DNA of 17,246 nucleotides, taken from CAZEGI01 sp964512105. GTDB taxonomy: Archaea > Altiarchaeota > Altiarchaeia > IMC4 > CAZEGI01. Below the pieces are notes generated by a model. The model made no database searches. It was not told where the DNA came from and was given only the letters and a program-made list of their open reading frames with translations. Positions within the stretch are counted from its first letter, which is position 1; every line of letters begins with the position of its first letter. The translations under genes and the position numbers were made by a program. The stretch lies in the NCBI GenBank assembly GCA_964512105.1, contig CAZEGI010000024.1:1-17246 (forward strand), in the 5' to 3' direction. Shown piece after piece: positions 6,452 to 13,479 of this stretch.

Positions 6452-6808
6452 ATGAATGAAGTCAATGACTGGATGAATAAAGCGGAACATGACCTGAACA
6501 CTGCAAGAGTCAACTTCCAACAGGGAGTATACGACGCAGCAGCATTCTTTTGTCAGCAGGCAATAGAGAAGGCACTAAAGGCCCTTTATATTAAGAAATT
6601 TAAGAGATTGATTAAAGTTCATGATTTAGTATTTTTAGGTGGGAAGGTCGGTTTGCCTAAAAAATTACTGGAGTTCTGTGAGGAGATAAGCTCTTATTAT
6701 GTTGAAACTAGGTATCCAGACACTTACGCAGACTTTGAGGAAAATAAGGTTTCTTCTGCAATCAAGAAATCTGAGGAGGTGATTCGATGGGTGAAAGAGA
6801 AGATTTGA
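6452..6808 (+). CDS. HEPN domain protein of a HEPN-MNT pair
   Basis: 118 residues, all helical, with the COG2250-type HEPN pattern: WMNKAEHDLNTAR at the start, AAFFCQQAIEKALKALYI in the middle, KVHDLVFLG, and the closing YVETRYPDTYADFEENK. Such proteins pair with minimal nucleotidyltransferases as toxin-antitoxin or stress modules; the HEPN partner is typically an RNase or the AMPylation target. The R-x4-6-H RNase motif is not convincing: the only candidate is RLIKVH near residue 51, which is not in the usual last helix. RNase activity is therefore uncertain. The gene overlaps the MNT gene by 22 bases. The region is visibly more AT-rich than its neighbours and is flanked by a direct repeat, which suggests acquisition. 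Confidence 0.85.
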   Translation: MNEVNDWMNKAEHDLNTARVNFQQGVYDAAAFFCQQAIEKALKALYIKKFKRLIKVHDLVFLGGKVGLPKKLLEFCEEISSYYVETRYPDTYADFEENKVSSAIKKSEEVIRWVKEKI

Positions 6809-7101
6809 TAAAGGGTGTTAGAAAATTTAAAGAGAGATTGTCCAGAGAACGGAAAACGGAGAGGGTAATCCTGTTTGGCTCACGCTTAAGGAAAGTGCAT
6901 AGGAGAGATAGCGATGTGGACCTTATCATTGTGTCCCCATCATTCAGAGGGGTGAAGAGCAGTAGAAGTTTTGGCTTACGGAAGTACTGGACGCTTGATT
7001 TACCTGTTGATTTTATATGCTACACACCTGATGAATTTGAAGAAAAGAAAAGGCAGGTTTCCATTGTGAGTGAAGCCCTAAAGGATGGAGTTGTAATTTA
7101 G
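6787..7101 (+). CDS. MNT-type minimal nucleotidyltransferase of the HEPN-MNT pair
   Basis: 104 residues with the nucleotidyltransferase signature VILFGSRLRKVHRRDSDVDLIIV (residues 27-49; GS then DxD). A likely third acidic position lies in DLPVDFICY (about 71-79). MNT proteins use NTP to modify a partner, and known pairs (for example MntA-HepT) neutralise the HEPN toxin by AMPylation on a tyrosine. The start ATG at 6787 lies inside the HEPN gene, so translation is coupled. Its stop at 7099-7101 is followed directly, in frame, by the remnant of the XRE-CBS gene's 3' end, which marks the right junction of the inserted segment. Confidence 0.87.
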   Translation: MGEREDLIKGVRKFKERLSRERKTERVILFGSRLRKVHRRDSDVDLIIVSPSFRGVKSSRSFGLRKYWTLDLPVDFICYTPDEFEEKKRQVSIVSEALKDGVVI

Positions 7102-7146
7102 GGGATAATAACAAATTCGGACTTACTTAAGATGGTTCACAGTTGA
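7102..7146 (+). pseudogene. Remnant of the 3' end of an XRE-CBS regulator gene
   Basis: Fourteen codons and a stop reading GIITNSDLLKMVHS, identical to the end of the regulator at 6377-6421 except for the last residue (G there, S here). Five codons differ between copies and four of the changes are synonymous. That points to a fragment of a diverged functional allele rather than decay of a recent duplicate. It has no start of its own. Confidence 0.82.
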
Positions 7147-7153
7147 TTTTTAT
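7102..7153 (+). repeat. Direct repeat copy B
   Basis: The partner of 6377-6428 (45 of 52 identical). It ends in the same TGATTTTTAT box, here positioned as the promoter of the dehydratase large-subunit gene. Confidence 0.85.
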
Positions 7154-7158
7154 TTTTC
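7144..7158 (+). promoter_or_regulatory. TATA-like box for the dehydratase large-subunit gene
   Basis: TGATTTTTATTTTTC lies about 18-32 bases before the ATG at 7176, within and just beyond direct-repeat copy B. TATA-like boxes of the TGATTTTTAT kind also precede the HEPN gene and, with one more T, the isocitrate dehydrogenase gene. Confidence 0.45.
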
Positions 7159-7175
7159 TTATCACATAATTCCGC

Positions 7176-8426
7176 ATGGGAACGATTGCCGAAAACATTA
7201 TAAGTGCAAAGGTCGGGAAAAAAGTAGCCCCCGGCGACATTGTTATAACTCCGGTGGATGTTGCAATGGCCCAGGACGGCACGGGGCCGCTCGCGGTTAA
7301 AAAAATCTCGGACCTCGGGGTAAAAAAACTCGCAAAACCCGGAAGCTGCATATTCTTTATAGACCATGCGACGCCCGCGCCGAGGGCGGAATTATCATCC
7401 TCACATAAGATTCTTAGAAATTTTTCAAAAAAATTTGGTATGAAATTGTCCGAGGTAGGAGAGGGCATCTGCCACGAATTACTTGTCGAGAATTACGTAA
7501 ATCCGGGTGACATTGTTGTTGGTGCTGACTCGCACACTTGCACCTCCGGAGCTTTGGGTGCTTTCGCTACGGGAATGGGTTCGACGGATATCGCGGTTGC
7601 CATGTCACTCGGAAAAACATGGCTGAGGGTTCCAGAAACCTTCAGGATTGATGTGGACGGAAAGTTCAGGAAGGGGGTTTATGCAAAGGACTTGATTCTG
7701 AGCGTGATTGGAAAAATCGGGGCTGACGGCGCAAATTACATGGCGCTCGAATTTTGCGGCGATACTATCAAAAAAATGTCTATGGATTCAAAGTTCACTT
7801 TAACGAACATGGCTGTTGAAGCCGGCGCAAAGACGGGCTTGATTGCGACTGATGAAACAACAAAAAAATTTATGAAAAAATACGGGAGAGTGAAAAATTT
7901 TAAAATTATAAAAGCTGATAAAAACGCAAAATATGAAAAAACAATAAAGTTCGATGCGGAAAAAATCGGGCCGGTGGTTGCTGCACCGCATACCGTTGAC
8001 AACGTGAAAAAAATTTCTCGAGTTGAGGGGACAAAGATTAACCAGGTTTTCATAGGTACATGCACGAACGGAAGATTAGAGGATTTACATATTGCTGCTA
8101 AAATTTTGAAAGGGAAAAAAGTGCATCCAGACGTGAGGTTGATTGTCGGCCCCGCATCAAAAAAGGTTTACTTGGATGCGATTTCTGATGGAACCATGCA
8201 GATCCTGACAAATTCCGGAGCGTTCATACTCGGGCCGGGTTGCGGCCCGTGCGTCGGGATTCACCAGGGCGTTCTTGCCGACAACGAGGTTTGCCTGTCA
8301 ACGGCAAACAGGAATTTCAAAGGAAGGATGGGCAATCCGAATGCTGAGATTTATCTTGCATCGCCTGCGACTGCTGCTGCTTCTGCGATAACAGGAAAAA
8401 TAACCGACCCGAGAAGATTTATTTAG
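7176..8426 (+). CDS. Aconitase/isopropylmalate dehydratase family large subunit (probable aconitase in this context)
   Basis: 416 residues, the usual length of archaeal LeuC/HacA/aconitase-type large subunits. The [4Fe-4S] ligands are C296 (GTCTNGR) and C356/C359 (GPGCGPCVG). Other family blocks are FIDHATPAP, VGADSHTCTSGALGAFATGMGSTDIA split across residues 116-140, and the closing GRMGNPNAEIYLASPATAAASA. The enzyme isomerises a tertiary to a secondary hydroxyacid (citrate to isocitrate, isopropylmalate or homocitrate series). The small subunit is encoded 1.36 kb downstream rather than adjacent. The nearby isocitrate-type dehydrogenase and Re-citrate/homocitrate-type synthase favour citrate to isocitrate, but leucine or aksuic-type substrates cannot be excluded from sequence. 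Confidence 0.9.
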   Translation: MGTIAENIISAKVGKKVAPGDIVITPVDVAMAQDGTGPLAVKKISDLGVKKLAKPGSCIFFIDHATPAPRAELSSSHKILRNFSKKFGMKLSEVGEGICHELLVENYVNPGDIVVGADSHTCTSGALGAFATGMGSTDIAVAMSLGKTWLRVPETFRIDVDGKFRKGVYAKDLILSVIGKIGADGANYMALEFCGDTIKKMSMDSKFTLTNMAVEAGAKTGLIATDETTKKFMKKYGRVKNFKIIKADKNAKYEKTIKFDAEKIGPVVAAPHTVDNVKKISRVEGTKINQVFIGTCTNGRLEDLHIAAKILKGKKVHPDVRLIVGPASKKVYLDAISDGTMQILTNSGAFILGPGCGPCVGIHQGVLADNEVCLSTANRNFKGRMGNPNAEIYLASPATAAASAITGKITDPRRFI

Positions 8427-8454
8427 GTAGGTGTTATTGTTAAAGAGAAGTTTT

Positions 8455-8976
8455 ATGAAAATAAAGAGCGTTCATGAACCCCCTGTACGTTTGCTCGCTG
8501 AACCAAAGGATATTAAAGGCAGTGGAAAGCAAACGAGAATCCTGATTCTTGAAAACCAAGAGGATTTCGTAAAGTTGTTTAGGAGAAGCTTGGATGGTGA
8601 AGGTAGGGAGATACATTTTGCTGTTGACGAGGAGGACGCAGTTGTATGGCAAAGTCTTGAACGCTTTGATATTTTCATCTGGGTCGGGTGGAATGTGCCG
8701 ACCGGGACCTCGCGAGAGAGGAAACCCACCAAGGAAGAATCGATTAACAGCGTGCGTAAATCGCTGAGTGGGGATGAGATAATAAACAGACAACCATACA
8801 TAATCGCTGTTGTGCATGAAAGGGGCTATTTCACTCCGGAGGAATACACAGAACTCGGGATTAGGGAACAGGTTCTCGGTCCTGCAGACTATAAGAAGCC
8901 GGGTAGGTTTAGACGGGAGTTGGTTGCTGCGGTAAAAAAAGCCGAAAGGGAGATTGCGAAACAACGAAACTTATAA
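8455..8976 (+). CDS. Uncharacterised protein with a degenerate receiver-like domain
   Basis: 173 residues from the ATG at 8455; a GTG at 8431 would add eight. Residues 27-163 follow the alternating pattern of a CheY-like receiver: TRILILENQEDFVKLFRRSL (strand 1, helix 1), REIHFAVDEEDAVV, FDIFIWVGWNVPTG at the place of the phospho-acceptor strand, QPYIIAVVH, and LGPADYKKP with a Lys-Pro pair at the receiver lysine position. The phosphorylatable Asp is missing; the strand ends in V/G where LLD would be expected. The switch Thr/Ser is also replaced. This suggests a phosphorylation-independent pseudo-receiver. It sits between the two subunits of the dehydratase, and its stop overlaps that of the convergent next gene by six bases. 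Confidence 0.55.
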   Translation: MKIKSVHEPPVRLLAEPKDIKGSGKQTRILILENQEDFVKLFRRSLDGEGREIHFAVDEEDAVVWQSLERFDIFIWVGWNVPTGTSRERKPTKEESINSVRKSLSGDEIINRQPYIIAVVHERGYFTPEEYTELGIREQVLGPADYKKPGRFRRELVAAVKKAEREIAKQRNL

Positions 8977-9726
8977 CCTGCGTTTAGCAACTTCCGGTTT
9001 GTAGGCAAACCTCCCAAGTAACGGGCCATAGTGTTCCAGGGTTGGTTTGAACCCGTCTATGGCCCCTGGAAGCGTCACTGCCATTGCGTTTAGTTCTGGA
9101 GACCTGTCAAGCGCTGCTGCGACACGTGCTGTGGTGGTTCCTACGCCTTGCTCAAGTTCCCGTACTTTTTCTTCGATAAACGTGCAGGCAGCGGTTGCTG
9201 CTTTGGGTGTCATCTGGCCGCCCTTCCTCTGCAGTATCAAAAGGTCAACAGAGCCATCAAGCTTTGTCTGTCCGATCACATAAATACAACGGGTTTCAAC
9301 GCCGAATGGATTGTCACCGGTTTGCGTAAATAAGTTGAATAAATCCCCTTTTTTGTTCTGATACACAGATGGCAACACAAACTTTTCGTATTCTGGATGC
9401 ATATGAAAATACATTAGCGGAAGAGAGAATACGGGTGCGGAATCAAGCTCAGAAGACTCGTCAGATCTACCACTAGTATCCGTAGAATCAGGAGCGCCTA
9501 GTTTTAGCTCGGACACATGAATTCTGCCGTTTAAATCCAGATATACCTCAAATTTCGATTCAGTGAATTCTTCGAGTGCGGAATATCGGGACATGTAGTA
9601 GCTCTCTACCGATTCCGGACCGAAAATTGCGTTGAACAGCACTTCCGCAGTAACCTCTGGGACAACAATTTTTGGTTCCTCCAGAGAACCCCGAGGGAAT
9701 TCATTCCTCTGCTTCGACCTTTGCAT
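8971..9726 (-). CDS. Uncharacterised protein with possible divergent JAMM (MPN) motif
   Basis: 251 residues, not recognised as a known family. The most suggestive part is residues 60-165: a strand-rich stretch with NGRIHVSELKLG (E73), then MYFHMHPEYEK (H108, H110), LPS (S120) and KKGDLFNL (D128), then CIYVIGQTKLDGSVDLLIL. A Glu, an HxHP, a Ser and an Asp in this order resemble the zinc site of JAMM/MPN+ isopeptidases. However, the Ser-to-Asp spacing (eight residues) is longer than the usual two, so the match is tentative. Residues about 78-98 are an Asp/Ser-rich insert that looks disordered. It is the only minus-strand gene in the 2-oxoacid region and is convergent with the pseudo-receiver gene and divergent from the dehydratase small subunit. 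Confidence 0.5.
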   Translation of the reverse strand: MQRSKQRNEFPRGSLEEPKIVVPEVTAEVLFNAIFGPESVESYYMSRYSALEEFTESKFEVYLDLNGRIHVSELKLGAPDSTDTSGRSDESSELDSAPVFSLPLMYFHMHPEYEKFVLPSVYQNKKGDLFNLFTQTGDNPFGVETRCIYVIGQTKLDGSVDLLILQRKGGQMTPKAATAACTFIEEKVRELEQGVGTTTARVAAALDRSPELNAMAVTLPGAIDGFKPTLEHYGPLLGRFAYKPEVAKRRL

Positions 9727-9748
9727 GTTATATACCCCGAACGTGAGG

Positions 9749-9762
9749 ATAAAACTTATATT
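9749..9762. promoter_or_regulatory. Overlapping divergent TATA-like boxes
   Basis: Plus-strand AAAACTTATATT (9751-9762) lies 23-34 bases before the dehydratase small-subunit ATG at 9785. Read on the minus strand, AAGTTTTATC (9749-9758) lies about 23-32 bases before the ATG at 9726. Only 58 bases separate the two starts, so the promoters must overlap. Confidence 0.4.
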
Positions 9763-9784
9763 CCCTGCAGGACATTATTAACCC

Positions 9785-10285
9785 ATGAAGTTGCATGGAA
9801 AAGCGCACAAGTTCGGCAGTGATATAAGCACTGACCTTATTGCTCCGGGCAGGCTGTTCCACCTGCGGGGGAACCTTCCAGAACTTGCGAAGCACGTGCT
9901 TGAGGACGCGGACCCGGAATTTCCGAAGAACGTGCGGGAAGGTGACTTTGTTGTTGGTGGAAAAAACTTCGGCTGCGGAAGTTCGCGCGAGCATGCCCCA
10001 ACGATAATAAAAATGAGCGGCGTTTCTGCCGTGCTTGCGAAGTCTTTTGCGCGGATTTTCTACAGGAATGCGATTAACGTCGGGCTGCCGGTTCTGGAGT
10101 GTGATACTGACAGGATTGCGCAGGGAGATGAATTGGAAGTGGATTTGTTAAAAGGAGTTGTAGAGAATAAATCCAAGAAAATAAAACTAAAGGCAAAGCC
10201 GCTACCTGACGTAATGATAAGAATTCTGAATGACGGTGGACTGGTTGAGCACGTGAAGAAGCATGGTGGGTTTATGTTGGGTTGA
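9785..10285 (+). CDS. Aconitase/isopropylmalate dehydratase family small subunit
   Basis: 166 residues, the normal size of a LeuD/HacB-type swivel subunit. Hallmarks are HKFGSDISTDLIAPGR at residues 8-23, GGKNFGCGSSREHAP at 58-72, and AKSFARIFYRNAINVGLPVL in the middle. It completes the active site of the large subunit encoded at 7176-8426. In methanogen enzymes the loop at about residues 24-27 sets substrate choice (YLRT in homoaconitase, YLVY/YLVM in isopropylmalate isomerase). Here that position reads LFHL followed by R28, which fits neither class. That leaves citrate (aconitase function) or another substrate open. Its stop is followed by the promoter of the isocitrate dehydrogenase gene. 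Confidence 0.88.
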   Translation: MKLHGKAHKFGSDISTDLIAPGRLFHLRGNLPELAKHVLEDADPEFPKNVREGDFVVGGKNFGCGSSREHAPTIIKMSGVSAVLAKSFARIFYRNAINVGLPVLECDTDRIAQGDELEVDLLKGVVENKSKKIKLKAKPLPDVMIRILNDGGLVEHVKKHGGFMLG

Positions 10286-10294
10286 TTTTTTATT
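10283..10294 (+). promoter_or_regulatory. TATA-like box for the isocitrate dehydrogenase gene
   Basis: TGATTTTTTATT overlaps the small-subunit stop and lies 24-35 bases before ATG 10318. This spacing favours that ATG over the one at 10303 (too close) and over the TTG at 10282. Confidence 0.45.
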
Positions 10295-10317
10295 CTCTTT
10301 TGATGAATATACCTCAG

Positions 10318-11400
10318 ATGGCACACAAAATAACGTTTATTCCGGGTGACGGGGTAGGACCCGAAGTGGCAGAAGCCGCACGAAGGGTGATTGAAGCCAC
10401 TGGTGTGAGGATAGAATGGGATGTCGTAGATGCAGGTTCCGATGTCATGGGGAAATACGGAACCCCTCTCCCCGAGCATGTTCTTGAATCCATAAGGGAG
10501 AATAAAGTTGCTTTGAAAGGCCCAGTAACCACACCAATCGGAACGGGCTTCAGGAGTGTCAATGTCGCGCTGAGGAAGGAACTGGATTTGTACGCATGCG
10601 TGAGGCCATGCAAGAGTTATGAGGGCGTTAACAGCAGGTATAAGAATATTGACCTCGTGATTGTGCGGGAAAACACCGAGGATTTGTATGCCGGGATTGA
10701 ATTCGAAGAAGGAAAATCCGAAACCCTTGAACTCATCGATGCAATAAGGATGCTGACGGATAGAAAAATACGCGAAGATTCCGGAATAAGCATAAAGCCG
10801 ATTTCCGTTTCCGGGACGGAAAGAATTGTAAAGTTCGCGTTCGAGTATGCGAAGAAAAACAAAAGGAAAAAAGTCACTTCTGTCACGAAATCGAACATCA
10901 TGAAATTTTCCGACGGACTGTTCATGCACATCGCCGAGAAGGTTGCGCAGAATTACCCGGATATTGAATACGAACACAGGCTTGTGGACAACATGTGCAT
11001 GCAGCTCGTGCAGAAGCCGGAACTTTACGACATTCTCGTGCTGCCGAATCTTTATGGGGACATAATTTCGGATTTGTGCGCTGGATTGGTTGGTGGTCTA
11101 GGCGTTGCACCCGGCGCGAACATCGGGGACAAATATGCGGTTTTCGAGGCAACGCACGGAAGCGCGCCGAAGTACAAGGGCATGAACAAGGTAAACCCGA
11201 CGGCCATGATTTTATCCGGAGTTCTGATGCTCAGGCATATCGGTGAAGTGCAAGCTGCGGATAAAGTTGAGAAAGCGGTTGCCGAAGTGATAAAGGAGGG
11301 GAGAAGCGTGACCTACGACCTGAAACCGTTGAGGGATGACAAAACCGCTGTCGGGACGAAGGAAATGACAGATGCGATTATTGAGAAAATCAAGAAGTAA
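10318..11400 (+). CDS. icd: Isocitrate dehydrogenase, NADP-type residues
   Basis: 360 residues from MAHKITFIPGDGVG. This beta-decarboxylating dehydrogenase binds isocitrate through S80, N82 and R86 in GFRSVNVALRKELDLY. That segment is characteristic of isocitrate rather than isopropylmalate or homoisocitrate dehydrogenases, and it nearly matches the Escherichia coli enzyme. Other residues are R96 and R117 (VRENTEDLYAGIE), K191 (KSNIMKFSDG), and the metal aspartates in NLYGDIISDLCAG. Coenzyme choice: HGSAPKYKG has K285-Y286 where NADP enzymes have Lys-Tyr and NAD enzymes Asp-Ile, so NADP is predicted. It converts isocitrate to 2-oxoglutarate, which supports reading the flanking dehydratase and synthase as an aconitase and a citrate-forming enzyme. 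Confidence 0.88.
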   Translation: MAHKITFIPGDGVGPEVAEAARRVIEATGVRIEWDVVDAGSDVMGKYGTPLPEHVLESIRENKVALKGPVTTPIGTGFRSVNVALRKELDLYACVRPCKSYEGVNSRYKNIDLVIVRENTEDLYAGIEFEEGKSETLELIDAIRMLTDRKIREDSGISIKPISVSGTERIVKFAFEYAKKNKRKKVTSVTKSNIMKFSDGLFMHIAEKVAQNYPDIEYEHRLVDNMCMQLVQKPELYDILVLPNLYGDIISDLCAGLVGGLGVAPGANIGDKYAVFEATHGSAPKYKGMNKVNPTAMILSGVLMLRHIGEVQAADKVEKAVAEVIKEGRSVTYDLKPLRDDKTAVGTKEMTDAIIEKIKK

Positions 11401-11434
11401 AGAGTATTAATTCTCTGGCTTTCTATATGTATTT

Positions 11435-13396
11435 ATGCCCCGCGTGGTTGAGTCTCCGCTGAGGATTCCTCTGCCCGATGTTCTGCCGGTTGAACAGACT
11501 GAAAAACCGGAGTGGTTTAAACTTAGGGAAAGAATTGTAAGGGCTAAAGGCAATCCCAGCGAAACCGGTTTTTTATTAGACACATTAAATGAGGAGCGTC
11601 GGAAGAGTGAGGGCCACCAAGATTTTGTCGTGGAGTTGGGGGTCCTGTGGAGTCTTCCGGAGGATATTCCCTCTGAAGGTGCGGCAATTGTTTTAGATTC
11701 AGCCGAGGAGTTGCTTGAGAAATCTGAGGCCGCAACAATCAGAGGCATATTGCATCCGGAGTTAGTTGAGAGTGTTGCTACAGATGCTGTGGGGAAGGCA
11801 GGTAAGAGGGAACCAGACAGGGCTCTTAGATTGCTTTCTAATCTCGTGAAAAGGCATAGGGAACCTAAGTTAGCTAGAGTGGATGAGAGGGAAGTTACTT
11901 TTGGGGAAGGCCCAGATGCCACTAAAGGAGTATTAAGAAAGTTTATAATGGATGGTGTCCCCAGTCGTGTTTACGTTTATGCCATTAGAGCGTTGGGAGA
12001 TATTGGTAGAGAACATCCAGACAAGGTCGTGCCAATACTCAACGGCTTGACTAGAAATAAATCTTTGAATGTGCGCAGAGCGGCTGTGGAGGCGCTGGGT
12101 GAAGTCGGTAGTGCACATCCGGATGAGGTAATGCCAACCCTCGAAAGAATTGCTAGAGGCAGGAGTCTTCTGCGTTATAACGCAGTGGACGCTTTAGGCA
12201 CAGTGGGTGCGGCACGACCAGAAAGAGTGGAGGATATATTGCCAATACTAACAGGTTTCGCTGAACGCTTGCATGCGGGAGGAGAGACGACTACTGAGTT
12301 GACGAACGCGTTCATTAAAATAGGAAAGAGCAATCCAACTCAGGTTCTTCCGATACTCAGTGGATACGCTGAACGCAGAGGTTATGGGGAGTATAGATTC
12401 CGTGCCATTGCTGGAGATGCACTTGGTGCAATTGGGGTAGAACACCCCGATAGAGTTTTACCCATTCTTGTAACACTAAGCAGAAGCGAAGATGGTGTAG
12501 TGCGTTACGTTGCTGTAAAGGCGTTGGGTGAGATAGGTAAAAAACACCCAGATAGAGCCCTACCATTGCTTGGTGTGCTTATTGGTGATAGGGAAGCATG
12601 GATGAGGAGCCTTACGATTGAATCATTAGTTGAGGTGGGTGTCGCAAACCCAGGTAGGATGGGTGAAGTGACCACCTTAATCGAATCTAGGACTGAAGAT
12701 GCTGATTTCAGCGTGCGTGATAAAGCAGAAGAGGCATTAGAGAGACTCAAGGCAGGCAGGGATAAGGAAGCTGCTAGAAAAAGATTTATTGTGAATCTTA
12801 TTGGGAGTAGACAACCTGTCTTTGCATCAGCTGAACTTGAGGTTGCAGGCAGTAGGATGGAATCGTTGGTTGAAATGAGTCAAACCATCTGCAGGGAACA
12901 CGAAAACGTCATTGGTTTGGTGGTTTGGGGTGGCACAGAAAAAGGTTATACAAGCAAGAAACGTGATGTTGATGTAGCAATCATAGGAGAGAACATGAGT
13001 GTAGAAATACGAGATAGTGTGAGGTATGGATTGCATAAATTAGCGGAAGAGCATAAACTGGTTTTAGATCTCATGGAAAAAAACCCAGTACTCAACCGTG
13101 ATGTAGACGTATCAACTTTAGAGGGGTCCTCTTTTGAAAATGCTGAAACACTCTTTAGCGGACTCTTCTTAGGAGATAAGGAAAGATTAGATGAAGCGAA
13201 GAGAAGATTTTTATCTAGAATTGGGTCACAAGAGTGGGATGTTATCAGAAACAGAGGGGTAATATATACCTCATACATTAAATTAGAGGACATCGACTTA
13301 GACTTTGAAGAAGCCCGGAGTATTGGCGTAATACGCACTATACTTTATACTCTGCCGGATTTGGAAACGATGAGGCAGGAACTCCGGGAGAGATGA
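11435..13396 (+). CDS. HEAT-repeat protein with C-terminal nucleotidyltransferase domain
   Basis: 653 residues. Residues about 110-440 are a chain of HEAT/PBS-lyase-like repeats of 35-40 residues with a recurring pattern of AIRALGDIGREHPDKVVPIL type; at least seven can be counted by eye (around 120, 180, 215, 250, 290, 325, 360 and 395). Residues about 470-560 look like a DNA polymerase beta-type nucleotidyltransferase: VVWGG (G499, G500), then RDVDVAIIG (D511, D513) after a KGYTSKK stretch, and LVLDLM with D545 as the likely third acid. The catalytic triad is intact. This suggests a transferase that docks a protein or nucleic acid partner through its superhelix. A helical tail follows. Codon choice looks more AT-leaning than in the metabolic genes on either side. 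Function is unknown; a relation to the HEPN-MNT type of module is only a thought. Confidence 0.75.
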   Translation: MPRVVESPLRIPLPDVLPVEQTEKPEWFKLRERIVRAKGNPSETGFLLDTLNEERRKSEGHQDFVVELGVLWSLPEDIPSEGAAIVLDSAEELLEKSEAATIRGILHPELVESVATDAVGKAGKREPDRALRLLSNLVKRHREPKLARVDEREVTFGEGPDATKGVLRKFIMDGVPSRVYVYAIRALGDIGREHPDKVVPILNGLTRNKSLNVRRAAVEALGEVGSAHPDEVMPTLERIARGRSLLRYNAVDALGTVGAARPERVEDILPILTGFAERLHAGGETTTELTNAFIKIGKSNPTQVLPILSGYAERRGYGEYRFRAIAGDALGAIGVEHPDRVLPILVTLSRSEDGVVRYVAVKALGEIGKKHPDRALPLLGVLIGDREAWMRSLTIESLVEVGVANPGRMGEVTTLIESRTEDADFSVRDKAEEALERLKAGRDKEAARKRFIVNLIGSRQPVFASAELEVAGSRMESLVEMSQTICREHENVIGLVVWGGTEKGYTSKKRDVDVAIIGENMSVEIRDSVRYGLHKLAEEHKLVLDLMEKNPVLNRDVDVSTLEGSSFENAETLFSGLFLGDKERLDEAKRRFLSRIGSQEWDVIRNRGVIYTSYIKLEDIDLDFEEARSIGVIRTILYTLPDLETMRQELRER

Positions 13397-13399
13397 AAT

Positions 13400-13418
13400 A
13401 AAAAATCGACGATTTTTT
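13400..13418. terminator. Perfect inverted repeat, candidate terminator or operator
   Basis: AAAAAATCG-A-CGATTTTTT, perfect nine-base arms around one base, four bases after the HEAT gene stop. On the plus strand it ends in six T residues, which suits archaeal oligo-T termination. The same palindrome lies 62-80 bases before the synthase ATG and could instead be an upstream regulatory site. Confidence 0.4.
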
Positions 13419-13440
13419 GAATGAACACTCAGTTTTTAAT

Positions 13441-13450
13441 CATTTTTATT
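13441..13450 (+). promoter_or_regulatory. TATA-like box for the synthase gene
   Basis: CATTTTTATT lies 30-39 bases before ATG 13480 and supports that start over the earlier TTG at 13417. Confidence 0.4.
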
Positions 13451-13479
13451 TGAAGGCCAACAATAGTATCATTCAGAAA

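Noticed and set aside
10060..10977. Minus-strand open frame of 305 codons
   Set aside because: Opposite the dehydratase small subunit and isocitrate dehydrogenase, both strongly identified; its translation has odd Phe/Ser/Cys-rich composition.
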